Of a stretch of 56,350 nt of DNA, positions 26,125 to 33,867 are shown in pieces. Below the pieces are notes generated by a model that made no database searches, was not told the origin of the DNA, and saw nothing but the letters and a program-made list of their open reading frames with translations. Numbering within the stretch: the stretch's first letter is position 1; every line of letters begins with the position of its first letter. This DNA comes from Modestobacter sp. DSM 44400. GTDB taxonomy: Bacteria; Actinomycetota; Actinomycetes; Mycobacteriales; Geodermatophilaceae. The position numbers and the translations under genes are program-made. The stretch spans positions 30,170 through 86,519 of the forward strand of contig NZ_FNOZ01000018.1 of assembly GCF_900107175.1 (NCBI RefSeq), read 5' to 3'.

Positions 26125-26598
26125 TCAACGCCGCGGCGGCTGCTCCGGCCCGTCCGCGCCGGTGGGCATCCCTGACACGTCGAGCCGGTCGAGCAGCCCG
26201 GTCAGCTCGAGTGGACCGGTGACGACCCGGCTGGTGGCCACGACCCGGACGTGCTTGCCGGCGGCCTCGGGGTGCTGGCCGAGCCAGACCAGCGCGGTGA
26301 CCCCCGCCGAGCCGAAGAACGTGACCCCCGACAGGTCGAGGGTGAGCAGCCGGTCGGTCCGCCGCAGGGCCCGCAGCAGGGTGTTCTGGAGCAGCGGGTT
26401 GCTCGCGGCGTCGAGCATGCCCGTCACCGCCGCCACCACATGGCCGGGCTCCGGTCCCTTCGCCACGGTCACCTCGAAGGGTGCCGCGTCGCCGTCCGGT
26501 GCAGAACTGTCCGTGCTGATGAGTCCTCCCGTGCCGGCGGCCGCCCGCCCCGTCCCCGTCGTCGAGGGTGCCTGCTGGCCGGTCCAACGGGCACCCAT
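26125..26598 (-). CDS. STAS-domain anti-anti-sigma factor
   Basis: 157 residues from ATG 26598. The STAS core runs from about residue 42 (EVTVAKGPEPGHVVAAVTG), with LLTLDLSGVTFFGSAGVTAL holding the serine phosphorylated in SpoIIAA/RsbV proteins. The first ~40 and last ~20 residues are low-complexity. It would be phosphorylated by the downstream RsbW-like kinase and dephosphorylated by SpoIIE phosphatases such as those at 17.4 or 35.1 kb. It is 92 nt upstream of the kinase gene. Confidence 0.87.
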   Translation of the reverse strand: MGARWTGQQAPSTTGTGRAAAGTGGLISTDSSAPDGDAAPFEVTVAKGPEPGHVVAAVTGMLDAASNPLLQNTLLRALRRTDRLLTLDLSGVTFFGSAGVTALVWLGQHPEAAGKHVRVVATSRVVTGPLELTGLLDRLDVSGMPTGADGPEQPPRR

Positions 26599-26644
26599 GA
26601 TCCCCGGCAGCCCTCCGCAGCGGGCTGCCGAGCGGGACGGTCCG

Positions 26645-26695
26645 TCACGACATCGTCGTGTTCGTGGACTGCCCCTTGTGAATCTTCTGTGGCAC
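26645..26695 (-). CDS. Possible 16-residue small ORF
   Basis: GTG 26695 is preceded by a textbook GGAGG (26701-26705) at 5-nt spacing. It encodes MPQKIHKGQSTNTTMS and a stop. The codon choice (ATT, CAC, AAG) and composition are less GC-rich than the neighbourhood. The end overlaps a small CACGAC/GTCGTG hairpin. It may be a leader peptide for the downstream STAS gene on the same strand, or chance. The surrounding gap 26599-26907 shows nothing else clear. Confidence 0.4.
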   Translation of the reverse strand: MPQKIHKGQSTNTTMS

Positions 26696-26907
26696 GGTGT
26701 CCTCCGGTCGCCAGGTGGCCGGTCGCCTCAGGGGTGGCCCGAGGCCGGGGACGGCCCGCGGCGTCCCCGCCCTGTGCGGGTAGTTCTGACAACCCGCACA
26801 CCGGCAGGGATCCCCGGGGCGCCCGTGCGCCGCGGGACGAGTGCGCCCGGCGACCAGTTGGGTGCCCGGTCGCACGGACCGGGTGCTGGAGGAGAGGACG
26901 TGCGCCG

Positions 26908-27549
26908 ATGTGGGACTACCTCGTCGACCGGCGTGGGCTGATCGCCTTCCAGGCGGTGCAACACGTCAGCCTGGTGGTCCAGTGCGTCGTGCTGGCCACC
27001 GGAATCGCGATCGGCGTCGCTGTGCTGTCCTACCGCAGCCCACGCATCTCCGGATTGGCCAACGGTCTCTCGGCGATCGGGCTGACCATCCCCTCGTTCG
27101 CCCTTCTTGGCCTGCTGCTGGCGCCCTTCGGTTTCGGCATCACCCCGGCGGTCATCGCGGTCGTCTTCTACGCGTCCCTGCCGATCCTGCGCAACGCCGT
27201 CGTGGGTCTGGCGGGCGTGGACCAGTCGTTGGTGGAGTCCGCCCGCGGGATCGGGATGAGCAGGCTGGCCACGCTGGTCCGGGTCGAGCTCCCGCTGGCC
27301 TGGCCGGTAGTCCTGGCCGGCGTGCGGGTGTCCACCCAGATGGTGATGGGCATCGCCGCCGTCGCCGCCTACGTGCTCGGGCCCGGCCTCGGCAGCCTGA
27401 TCTTCTCCGGACTCTCCCGGCTGGGCGGCGCGAACGCGCTGAACGCCACGCTCGTCGGGACCATTGCGATCGTCCTGCTGGCCCTCGTCCTGGACGTGGT
27501 GCTCGTACTGGTCGGTCGGCTGACCACCTCGAAGGGCATCCGTGTCTGA
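26908..27549 (+). CDS. ABC transporter permease, OpuC/ProW type
   Basis: 213 residues from ATG 26908; GGAGGAGAGG lies at 26888-26897. About six hydrophobic helices, with the inner-membrane permease EAA loop in VVGLAGVDQSLVESARGIGMS. It fits the small OpuCB/OpuCD-type permeases of quaternary-ammonium (betaine, choline, carnitine) importers. It overlaps the ATPase start by 8 nt. Together with the ATPase and second permease it forms a bipartite-permease importer. Confidence 0.9.
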   Translation: MWDYLVDRRGLIAFQAVQHVSLVVQCVVLATGIAIGVAVLSYRSPRISGLANGLSAIGLTIPSFALLGLLLAPFGFGITPAVIAVVFYASLPILRNAVVGLAGVDQSLVESARGIGMSRLATLVRVELPLAWPVVLAGVRVSTQMVMGIAAVAAYVLGPGLGSLIFSGLSRLGGANALNATLVGTIAIVLLALVLDVVLVLVGRLTTSKGIRV

Positions 27550-28738
27550 GACCATCGCCGAACGCAGCGACGAGCGGCCGGGCAGTGGCCCGACCGCGGA
27601 GGCACGCCACGTCAGCGGGGTGTCGATCCGGCTGGACGGCGTCACCAAGCAGTACCCCGGACAGCGCACTCCCGCCGTCGATGCGGTGAGCCTGGAGATC
27701 CCGGCCGGGCAGATAGTGGTGTTCGTGGGGCCGTCCGGCTGCGGCAAGACGACGCTGCTGAAGATGCTCAATCGGCTCATCGAGCCCAGCGGCGGCACGA
27801 TCTACCTCGGCGACGAGGACGTGACCGGGCAGAACGCCGACCAGCTGCGCCGCCGGATCGGGTACGTCATCCAGGCCGACGGGCTCTTTCCGCACATGAC
27901 CGTGGGCACCAACGTCGGGCTGGTTCCGAAGATGCTCAAGTGGGGCAAGGAACGGGTCGCCGCCCGCGTCGACGAGCTGCTCGACCTCGTCGGCCTGGAC
28001 CCGGAGACTTACCGGGACCGCTACCCGAAGGAGCTGTCCGGCGGGCAGCAGCGGCGGGTCGGCGTCGCCCGGGCCCTCGCCGCCGACCCGCCGGTGCTGC
28101 TCATGGACGAGCCGTTCGGCGCGGTCGACCCGATCACCCGGCAGCGGCTGCAGGACGAACTGCTGCGGATCCAGGAGGAGCTGGGGAAGACGATCGTCTT
28201 CGTCACCCACGACTTCGACGAGGCCGTCAAGCTCGGCGACCGGATCGTGGTCTTCGACGTCGGGGCCCGCGTGGTGCAGTACGACACACCCGAGGCCATC
28301 CTCGCCGACCCCGCCGAGGACTACGTCGCGGACTTCGTGGGCGCCGGCGCGACGCTCAAGCAGCTGACCCTCACCCGCGTCGGCGACGTGGAGCTGCGGC
28401 AGCCGCAGGTGGCCCGGGTCGGCGAGGACTCCGCGCCGGTCGTCCGCCGCGCGCAGGCGGCCGGTGACCAGTACGTGGTGGTGACCGACCGGCGCGGCCG
28501 GCCGATCAGCTGGCCGTCGCTGGCCGAGCTGTCGCGGACCTCGACCGTGCCCGACACCGTCGACGAGCACCTGCCGGTGGTCGGCCTGCACTCCACCCTC
28601 AACGACGCACTGGACACGATGCTCGCTGCCAGCCAGGGCGGCGTCGTCGTCACCGGCCGGGACGGCGTGGCCGGGGTGATGGTGGTGGAGACCGTGATGG
28701 CGGCCATCCAGCAGACCCGTGGCGAGGCCCAGGGATGA
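27542..28738 (+). CDS. ABC transporter ATPase with CBS domain, OpuCA/ProV type
   Basis: 398 residues from GTG 27542. Walker A is GPSGCGKT, the signature is ELSGGQQRRVGVARAL, Walker B is PPVLLMDEPFGAVDP and the H-loop is FVTHDFDEA. The C-terminal ~115 residues resemble the CBS region that makes OpuA/OpuC ATPases responsive to ionic strength (DQYVVVTDRRGRPISWP, ALDTMLAASQGGVVVTGRDG). It energises uptake of compatible solutes. Overlaps with both permease genes show a tight operon. Confidence 0.92.
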   Translation: MSETIAERSDERPGSGPTAEARHVSGVSIRLDGVTKQYPGQRTPAVDAVSLEIPAGQIVVFVGPSGCGKTTLLKMLNRLIEPSGGTIYLGDEDVTGQNADQLRRRIGYVIQADGLFPHMTVGTNVGLVPKMLKWGKERVAARVDELLDLVGLDPETYRDRYPKELSGGQQRRVGVARALAADPPVLLMDEPFGAVDPITRQRLQDELLRIQEELGKTIVFVTHDFDEAVKLGDRIVVFDVGARVVQYDTPEAILADPAEDYVADFVGAGATLKQLTLTRVGDVELRQPQVARVGEDSAPVVRRAQAAGDQYVVVTDRRGRPISWPSLAELSRTSTVPDTVDEHLPVVGLHSTLNDALDTMLAASQGGVVVTGRDGVAGVMVVETVMAAIQQTRGEAQG

Positions 28739-29568
28739 CGGCGCCCATGCCCGCGGGGGCCCAGGCGTACCCGGAGACCGAGACCGACGACCCGCAGGCC
28801 GCGGTCCAGACCCGGAGCCGGGCCCGTTCGGCGTCCGGCCGCGGCGGATGGCGGGGCCTGCTGGTGCAGCCGGTCCTTATCGCGGCCGGCACGCTGGCCT
28901 TCGTGCTCTGGCGGGCCACCGCCGAGCTCAGCGACACCGAGACCCGTCAACTGGGCTGGAGCGCCCTCGGTCGCAACATCGTCGACCACCTGCAGCTGAC
29001 CCTGGTGGCCGGCGTCCTGGTGCTGGCCATCGGCATCCCGCTCGGGGTGCTGCTCACCCGCGGTCCCTTCCGCCGCGCGACGCCGCTGGTGCTGGCGGTC
29101 GCCAACACCGGTCAGGCGGCGCCGGCGATCGGGCTGTTCGTGCTGCTGGCCACCTGGCTCGGCTTCGGCTTCGGCTTCCGCTCGGCGGTGGTCGCCCTCG
29201 TCCTCTACACGGTGCTCCCGGTGCTCCGGAACACCATGGTCGGCCTGGAGGGGGTCGACGCCCGGCTGGTCGAGGCCGGACGGGGGATGGGCATGAGCGC
29301 CCTCGCCGTCCTGTTCCGGGTCGAGCTGCCGCTGGCCGTGCCGGTGATGCTGGCCGGCGTGCGCACCGCGCTGGTGCTGCTGGTGGGCACCGCCACCCTC
29401 GCCACCTTCATCAGCGGCGGGGGCCTGGGACTTCTCATCACCACCGGGGTCAACCTGTCGCTGGACGCCCTGCTGGTCAGCGGCGCGGTCCTGGTGGCGT
29501 TGCTGGCCCTCGCGGTCGACTGGGTCGGCCGGGTCATCGAACACCTCGCCCGACCGAAGGGACTCTGA
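28735..29568 (+). CDS. ABC transporter permease, OpuC/ProW type (second)
   Basis: 277 residues; ATG 28735 overlaps the ATPase stop by 4 nt. A ~40-residue hydrophilic N-terminus precedes six or so helices. The EAA-like loop reads MVGLEGVDARLVEAGRGMGMS, parallel to the first permease. It is the partner permease of the importer and is followed at once by the damaged binding-protein gene. Confidence 0.9.
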   Translation: MTAPMPAGAQAYPETETDDPQAAVQTRSRARSASGRGGWRGLLVQPVLIAAGTLAFVLWRATAELSDTETRQLGWSALGRNIVDHLQLTLVAGVLVLAIGIPLGVLLTRGPFRRATPLVLAVANTGQAAPAIGLFVLLATWLGFGFGFRSAVVALVLYTVLPVLRNTMVGLEGVDARLVEAGRGMGMSALAVLFRVELPLAVPVMLAGVRTALVLLVGTATLATFISGGGLGLLITTGVNLSLDALLVSGAVLVALLALAVDWVGRVIEHLARPKGL

Positions 29569-30079
29569 GTGCGTTCCACGAGCACCACGCTGGGCATCCT
29601 GACCGCCGCCACCGTGCTGCTCAGCGGCTGCGGGCCGCACGTTCTGCGTGGAGAGCGAGTTCGCCAGCCGCAACGACGGCTTCGTGCCGATGCTGGACGC
29701 CTACGGGCTGAAGCTGGGTGACCCACAGGGCGTGCCGCGGGACAACGTGCGCACGCTGGACACCGGGGCGGTGTACGAGGCCACCGACCAGGGCGCGTGC
29801 AACTTCGGCGAGGTGTTCACCACCGACGGCCGGATCGAGTCGCTGGACCTGACGGTGCTCGAGGACGACCGGGACTTCTTCCCGGCCTACAACGTCGCGC
29901 CGGTGGTCTACACGCAGACGCTGGAGGAGCACCCCGAGATCGCGGGCATCTTCAACCAGATCACCCCGTTGATCACCGACGACGTGATGCGCGACCTCAA
30001 CGCGCGGGTGGACGTCGAGGGCGAGCAGCCGGCCGACGTCGCCTACGACTGGATGCGCAGCGAGGGCCTGGTCAGTTGA
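29569..30079 (+). pseudogene. OpuCC-type substrate-binding lipoprotein with internal deletion
   Basis: GTG 29569 follows the permease stop directly and encodes a lipoprotein signal ending LLSGCG. Within about 25 codons the frame changes. From about 29640 another frame reads VESEFASRNDGFVPMLDAYG, ACNFGEVFTTDGRIESLDL and VLEDDRDFFPAYNVAPVV, which is the C-terminal lobe of OpuAC-type binding proteins. The N-terminal lobe (roughly 160 residues) is missing and the two remaining parts are out of frame. No functional binding protein can result, so the importer depends on another binding protein or is inactive. Confidence 0.85.
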
Positions 30080-30164
30080 GGCGGTCAGTTGAGGAGCACG
30101 GTCAGTTGAGGAGCACGGTCAGTTGAGGAGCACGGTCAGTTGAGGAGCACGGTCAACTGAGGCC
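30070..30164. repeat. 17-bp minisatellite
   Basis: Four perfect tandem copies of GGTCAGTTGAGGAGCAC occupy 30083-30150, with a 13-nt partial copy before (30070-30082, containing the binding-protein stop) and a degenerate copy after, inside which the nucleoside hydrolase stop (30153-30155) lies. The array has expanded exactly between two convergent stop codons. Confidence 0.93.
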
Positions 30165-31109
30165 GGCGGCCAGCCGCTCCAGCCGGCTGACCAGGAACTC
30201 CACCGCCGCCGCGCTGTCCACGCCCTCGGCCACCGAGATCGCGGTGGGCGCGGTCGACACGGTGCGCCGGTCGACCAGGGTCTGCCCGCGCCCGGCGCCG
30301 TGCCCGGTGTCGACCACCACGTCGCGGCGGACGACGTCCAGGGTGCCGGGGACGATCGCCTCGGTCAGCGCCAGCGCGTCGTGCACCACCACGCCGTCGG
30401 TGCCGTAGCTGCTCCTGGCGTGGTCCAGGTACCGGGCCAGGACGGCGGCGGCCTGGGCGCCGACCGGGCCGGCGGCGGCGAAGCGGGCGATGCCGTCCTC
30501 GGGGAGCACCGTGGGCAGCGTGACGTCCAGGCCGACCATCACCGTGGGCAGCCCGGCGCGGAACACCACGGCGGCGGCCTCGGGGTCGGCCCAGACGTTG
30601 AACTCGGCGGCAGCGGTGACGTTGCCACCGCGGGTCGCCGACCCGCCCATGACCACCAGCCGGCCGATCCGGGCTGCGGCGTCCGGGTACACCGACATGA
30701 GCAGCGCGATGTTGGTCAGCGGCCCGATCGCGGCCACCGTGACCGGCTCCGCGCTGAGGAACAGCAACTCGGCCAGCGCGGCTACCGCCGGCCGGGGGTC
30801 CACCGCGGCCGGCGACGGCGGCAGCACGACGCCGCCCAGCCCGGCCGCTCCGTGCACGTGCCCGGCGCGCTCCAGCTGGGGGTGGACCAGCGAGGACCGC
30901 GCCCCTCCCGCCACCGGGACGTCGCTGCGCCCGGCGAGGTGCAGCACCCGCAGCGCGTTCTCCGTGGTCTGCGCCAGCTCGACGTTGCCGTGCACCGTCG
31001 TCACCAGCCGCAGGTCGACCTCCGGGCTGGCCAGCGCCAGCAGGATCGCCAGGGCGTCGTCGATGCCCGGGTCGGTGTCGATCACCAGCGGGATGGGGGT
31101 CCGGGCCAC
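30153..31109 (-). CDS. Nucleoside hydrolase
   Basis: 318 residues from GTG 31109. The calcium-binding signature IDTDPGIDDALAILLA is at residues 10-25, and ANTHGN-like VTTVHGNVELAQTTEN follows. ITVAAIGPLTNIAL and EFNVWADPEAA match the inosine-uridine-preferring hydrolase family. It cleaves the N-glycosidic bond of nucleosides for salvage. The last codons and stop overlap the edge of the 17-bp minisatellite. A perfect 18-bp palindrome lies 24 nt upstream of the start and may be an operator. Confidence 0.9.
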   Translation of the reverse strand: MARTPIPLVIDTDPGIDDALAILLALASPEVDLRLVTTVHGNVELAQTTENALRVLHLAGRSDVPVAGGARSSLVHPQLERAGHVHGAAGLGGVVLPPSPAAVDPRPAVAALAELLFLSAEPVTVAAIGPLTNIALLMSVYPDAAARIGRLVVMGGSATRGGNVTAAAEFNVWADPEAAAVVFRAGLPTVMVGLDVTLPTVLPEDGIARFAAAGPVGAQAAAVLARYLDHARSSYGTDGVVVHDALALTEAIVPGTLDVVRRDVVVDTGHGAGRGQTLVDRRTVSTAPTAISVAEGVDSAAAVEFLVSRLERLAAGLS

Positions 31110-31132
31110 CCGGTCATCCCACCAGACGCCCG

Positions 31133-31150
31133 CGACACGCCGGCGTGTCG
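31133..31150. promoter_or_regulatory. 18-bp perfect palindrome, possible operator
   Basis: CGACACGCCGGCGTGTCG is fully self-complementary and sits 24 nt upstream of the nucleoside hydrolase start, in the 287-nt gap to the divergent gene at 31397. Its symmetry suits a dimeric repressor. No cognate regulator is in the window. The rest of the gap shows only GC-rich sequence. Confidence 0.45.
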
Positions 31151-31396
31151 TCGGGGCGGCCGAGGTGACCGGCGCCGTCCTGCCGGGCTGACCTGGCCTT
31201 TCCCGTCAGGGTGTCGACAAGTGACCGGCCGGGGAGGCGGTCAGCGGGCCCCGCGGGAGGTCTGCGCAACGGTTCGGTCACGCGCCCGCCGCGGGGTGTC
31301 CGGATCGGGGGTCGCGGAGCCCCGCCGTCCGTAACTTCTTCCTTGCCCGCGGTCCCTTCCCCGGCCGCGGCAACTCTTCCCAGGAGGGAGCACGAC

Positions 31397-32392
31397 ATGG
31401 CGATCCACCCCGCCCCACTCGACAGCGCTGTCGGCCCCCTGGTGCACCCCGCTCCCCGGTCGGCCCGGACGCGCAGCGCCGCGCGGTCCGCCGGACTGTG
31501 GGGCGCCGGCCCCGACGGCGAGCGGCTGGCCCGGGGCGGCGCGCCCCGCGTGCACCGGCTGGGCACCCCCGGCGCGCAGGTTTGGCACCGCGCCCCGGAA
31601 CCCGAGCGCGAGACCCCGGCGCCCGCCGCCCGCCCGGTCCCGGCCCGGCCGGTGACGGCGCATCCGGGATCGAGGGCCGTCGAGAGCTTCCTCGCGCGGG
31701 CCACCGACCTGCTCGCCGACCTGCGCTCCCACCCGCTGCCCGCGCTGCGGCGCCGGTCGCCCGTGCGGACCCTGCTGGCCCGGGTACGCACCGCGGTGCG
31801 GTCCGCCGGCTCGTGGGGCGCCGGACCCCGCGGCGAGCGGCTGGCGTGGAACCGGCCGGTGGCCCCGCGCGCGTACCGGCTCGTCGTCCCCGAGCTGCGC
31901 CATCGCGTGCCGGACGTCGACGCCCCGGTGCCGATGCGGGAGCTGCCCAGCACGCCGACGGCGCCCCCGCAGCCCCGCCGGACGACGTTCCGGAGTGCGC
32001 CAGGCCCCGCAGTCCTTAGGGTGACTACGTGTTCACCACGCGCCCGGAACTTGCCGGCACATTCGGGATGGTCGCCTCGACGCACTGGCTCGCCAGCGCC
32101 GCAGGGATGGCGACCCTCGAGGTCGGCGGGAACGCCTTCGACGCCCTGGTCGCTGCGGGCCTCACCCTGCAGGTCGTCGAGCCCCATCTCAACGGCCCGG
32201 GCGGCGAGGTCCCGATCCTCTTCGCGCGGGGAGGGCAGGGGCCAGGCGCGGGGAGACCCACTGTCCTGTCCGGTCAGGGGGTCGCCCCGGCCGGCGCGAC
32301 GATCGAGGCCTACACCGACCTCGGTCTCGGGCTGGTCCCCGGCACCGGTCTGCTGGCAGCCACCGTCCCCGGCGCTCTGGGCGCCTGGCTGA
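31397..32392 (+). CDS. Unknown protein with duplicated SAGxWGAGPxGERLA motif
   Basis: ATG 31397 has a strong AGGAGGGAG (31382-31390) 6 nt upstream. Residues 24-67 and 130-172 are diverged copies of one unit: R-SAG-L/S-WGAGP-D/R-GERLA, then PR-V/A-x-RL and HR-A/V-P. Between them lies a Pro/Ala/Arg-rich linker and a helix (AVESFLARATDLLADLR). No signal peptide or known domain was seen. The frame stays open to 32392 but after about residue 200 it loses this character and runs 364 nt into the gamma-glutamyltransferase gene in another frame. The functional end is therefore probably near 32020. Confidence is good for the N-terminal 200 residues, low for the rest. Confidence 0.55.
   Translation: MAIHPAPLDSAVGPLVHPAPRSARTRSAARSAGLWGAGPDGERLARGGAPRVHRLGTPGAQVWHRAPEPERETPAPAARPVPARPVTAHPGSRAVESFLARATDLLADLRSHPLPALRRRSPVRTLLARVRTAVRSAGSWGAGPRGERLAWNRPVAPRAYRLVVPELRHRVPDVDAPVPMRELPSTPTAPPQPRRTTFRSAPGPAVLRVTTCSPRARNLPAHSGWSPRRTGSPAPQGWRPSRSAGTPSTPWSLRASPCRSSSPISTARAARSRSSSRGEGRGQARGDPLSCPVRGSPRPARRSRPTPTSVSGWSPAPVCWQPPSPALWAPG
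32017..32022 (+). promoter_or_regulatory. TAGGGT -10, leaderless start of gamma-glutamyltransferase
   Basis: TAGGGT is exactly 6 nt before GTG 32029 with no Shine-Dalgarno, matching the TANNNT-N6-start pattern seen elsewhere in the window. Confidence 0.5.
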
Positions 32393-33846
32393 CGCTGCTG
32401 CGCGACCACGGCACCCTGCCGCTGGACGCCGTCCTGCGCTTCGCCCTCGAGTACGCAGAGTCCGGTCACCCGCTCGTCCCGCGGGTGGCTGCGACCGTGG
32501 CCTCGGTCTCCGAGCACTTCCGCACCCATTGGCCTACCTCGGCCGCCACCTGGCTCGCCCCCGACGGAGCACCCCCCACCGCCGGCCGCCTGTTCCGCAA
32601 CCCGATCCTCGCCTCGACCTACCGCCGACTGCTCGACGCAGCGCGCGGTCCCTCCCGAGAGGCACAGATCGATGCGGCACTGGCGGCCTGGTACACGGGG
32701 TTCGTCGCGGAAGCGATCGACGAGTTCTGCCGGTACCCGACGATGGACGACTCCGGTCGTCAGCACCGCGGGTTTCTGACCGGTCAGGACTTGGCCAGCT
32801 GGACGGCGACGTACGAGCCGCCGGTCACATTGGACTGGCAGGGGTGGACGCTCGCGAAGGCCGGGCCATGGTCGCAGGGCCCTGCGCTGCTCCAGGCGCT
32901 GGCGCTGCTGGACGGTCTCCCGGCAGCAGGTCCCGACGCTCGGTACGCCTCCGCCGTCCCCGACGCTGAGCTGGTCCACGCCAGCGTCGAGGCGGTGAAG
33001 CTGGCGATGGCCGACCGCGAGGCCTGGTACGGGGACGTGGCCGAGGTGCCGGTGGAGGACCTGTTGTCCGCGCAGTACACGCACGACCGGCGGGCGCTCA
33101 TCAGCGACCGGGCCAGCAGGGAACTGCGGCCCGGCTCGCCCGGTGGGCGCCCGCCGCGGCTGCCCCGCCACGTGGCGGACACCGCGGCGGGCATCCGGCG
33201 CTCGGTCGGCGAGATCGCCGGCGTCGGCGAGCCGACCGTCGACACCCGCGGCACGACCCGCGGCGACACCTGCCACGTCGACGTCGTCGACCGCTGGGGC
33301 AACATCGTCTCGGCCACACCGTCGGGGGGCTGGCTGCAGAGCTCGCCGATCATCCCCTCGCTGGGCTTCCCGCTAGGCACCCGGGCACAGATGTTCTGGC
33401 TGGAGCCCGGCCTGCCCAACTCCCTCGCCCCCCGCAAGCGGCCGCGCACCACCCTTACGCCGTCACTGGCCTCGCGCGGCGGCGTCCCCACGCTCGCCTT
33501 CGGCACCCCCGGCGGTGACCAGCAGGAGCAGTGGCAGCTGTGCTTCTGGCTGGCCCACACCCTGGGCGGCCTGGACCTGCAGGCGGCCATCGACGCGCCG
33601 GCCTGGCACACCACGGCCTTCCCGTCGTCGTTCTACCCCCGCGACATGACTCCGGGTGAAGTTCTCGTGGAGTCCCGGCTCGGCGAGGCGGTGATCGCCG
33701 ACCTGCGCGGCCGCGGCCACGACGTCACGGTCTCCGACGCGTGGTCGCTGGGCCGGCTGTCGGCGGTGTCGCGCGACCCGGAGACCGGCATCCTGCGGGC
33801 CGGGGCCAACCCGCGGGGCATGCAGGGGTACGCCGTCGGGCGCTGA
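32029..33846 (+). CDS. Gamma-glutamyltransferase family protein
   Basis: 605 residues. N-terminal family segments are MVASTHWLASAAGMATLEVGG and LVAAGLTLQVVEPHLNGPGG. The autocatalytic cleavage site and nucleophile threonine are in TRGDTCHVDVVDRWGN, near residue 415, followed by SGGWLQSSPIIPSLGF and a C-terminal FGTPGGDQQEQWQLCF. Cleavage gives large and small subunits, as in Ntn hydrolases. It may act in glutathione/gamma-glutamyl or related amide metabolism. There is no obvious signal peptide, so it may be cytoplasmic, unlike classical GGT. Confidence 0.88.
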   Translation: MFTTRPELAGTFGMVASTHWLASAAGMATLEVGGNAFDALVAAGLTLQVVEPHLNGPGGEVPILFARGGQGPGAGRPTVLSGQGVAPAGATIEAYTDLGLGLVPGTGLLAATVPGALGAWLTLLRDHGTLPLDAVLRFALEYAESGHPLVPRVAATVASVSEHFRTHWPTSAATWLAPDGAPPTAGRLFRNPILASTYRRLLDAARGPSREAQIDAALAAWYTGFVAEAIDEFCRYPTMDDSGRQHRGFLTGQDLASWTATYEPPVTLDWQGWTLAKAGPWSQGPALLQALALLDGLPAAGPDARYASAVPDAELVHASVEAVKLAMADREAWYGDVAEVPVEDLLSAQYTHDRRALISDRASRELRPGSPGGRPPRLPRHVADTAAGIRRSVGEIAGVGEPTVDTRGTTRGDTCHVDVVDRWGNIVSATPSGGWLQSSPIIPSLGFPLGTRAQMFWLEPGLPNSLAPRKRPRTTLTPSLASRGGVPTLAFGTPGGDQQEQWQLCFWLAHTLGGLDLQAAIDAPAWHTTAFPSSFYPRDMTPGEVLVESRLGEAVIADLRGRGHDVTVSDAWSLGRLSAVSRDPETGILRAGANPRGMQGYAVGR

Positions 33847-33867
33847 GCCCGTCCCGGTGGCCCCGGT

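Noticed and set aside
26646-26660. CACGAC/GTCGTG hairpin considered as a terminator
   Set aside because: Only 6 bp, no T-tract, and it overlaps the small ORF; its direction is unclear.
29569-29640. Considered as a complete small lipoprotein with an LSGC lipobox
   Set aside because: It is the signal peptide of the OpuC-type binding protein whose C-terminal lobe follows out of frame; position in the operon fits the pseudogene.
30083-30150. Short direct repeats considered as a CRISPR array
   Set aside because: Units are contiguous 17-mers without spacers and there are no cas genes; it is a minisatellite.
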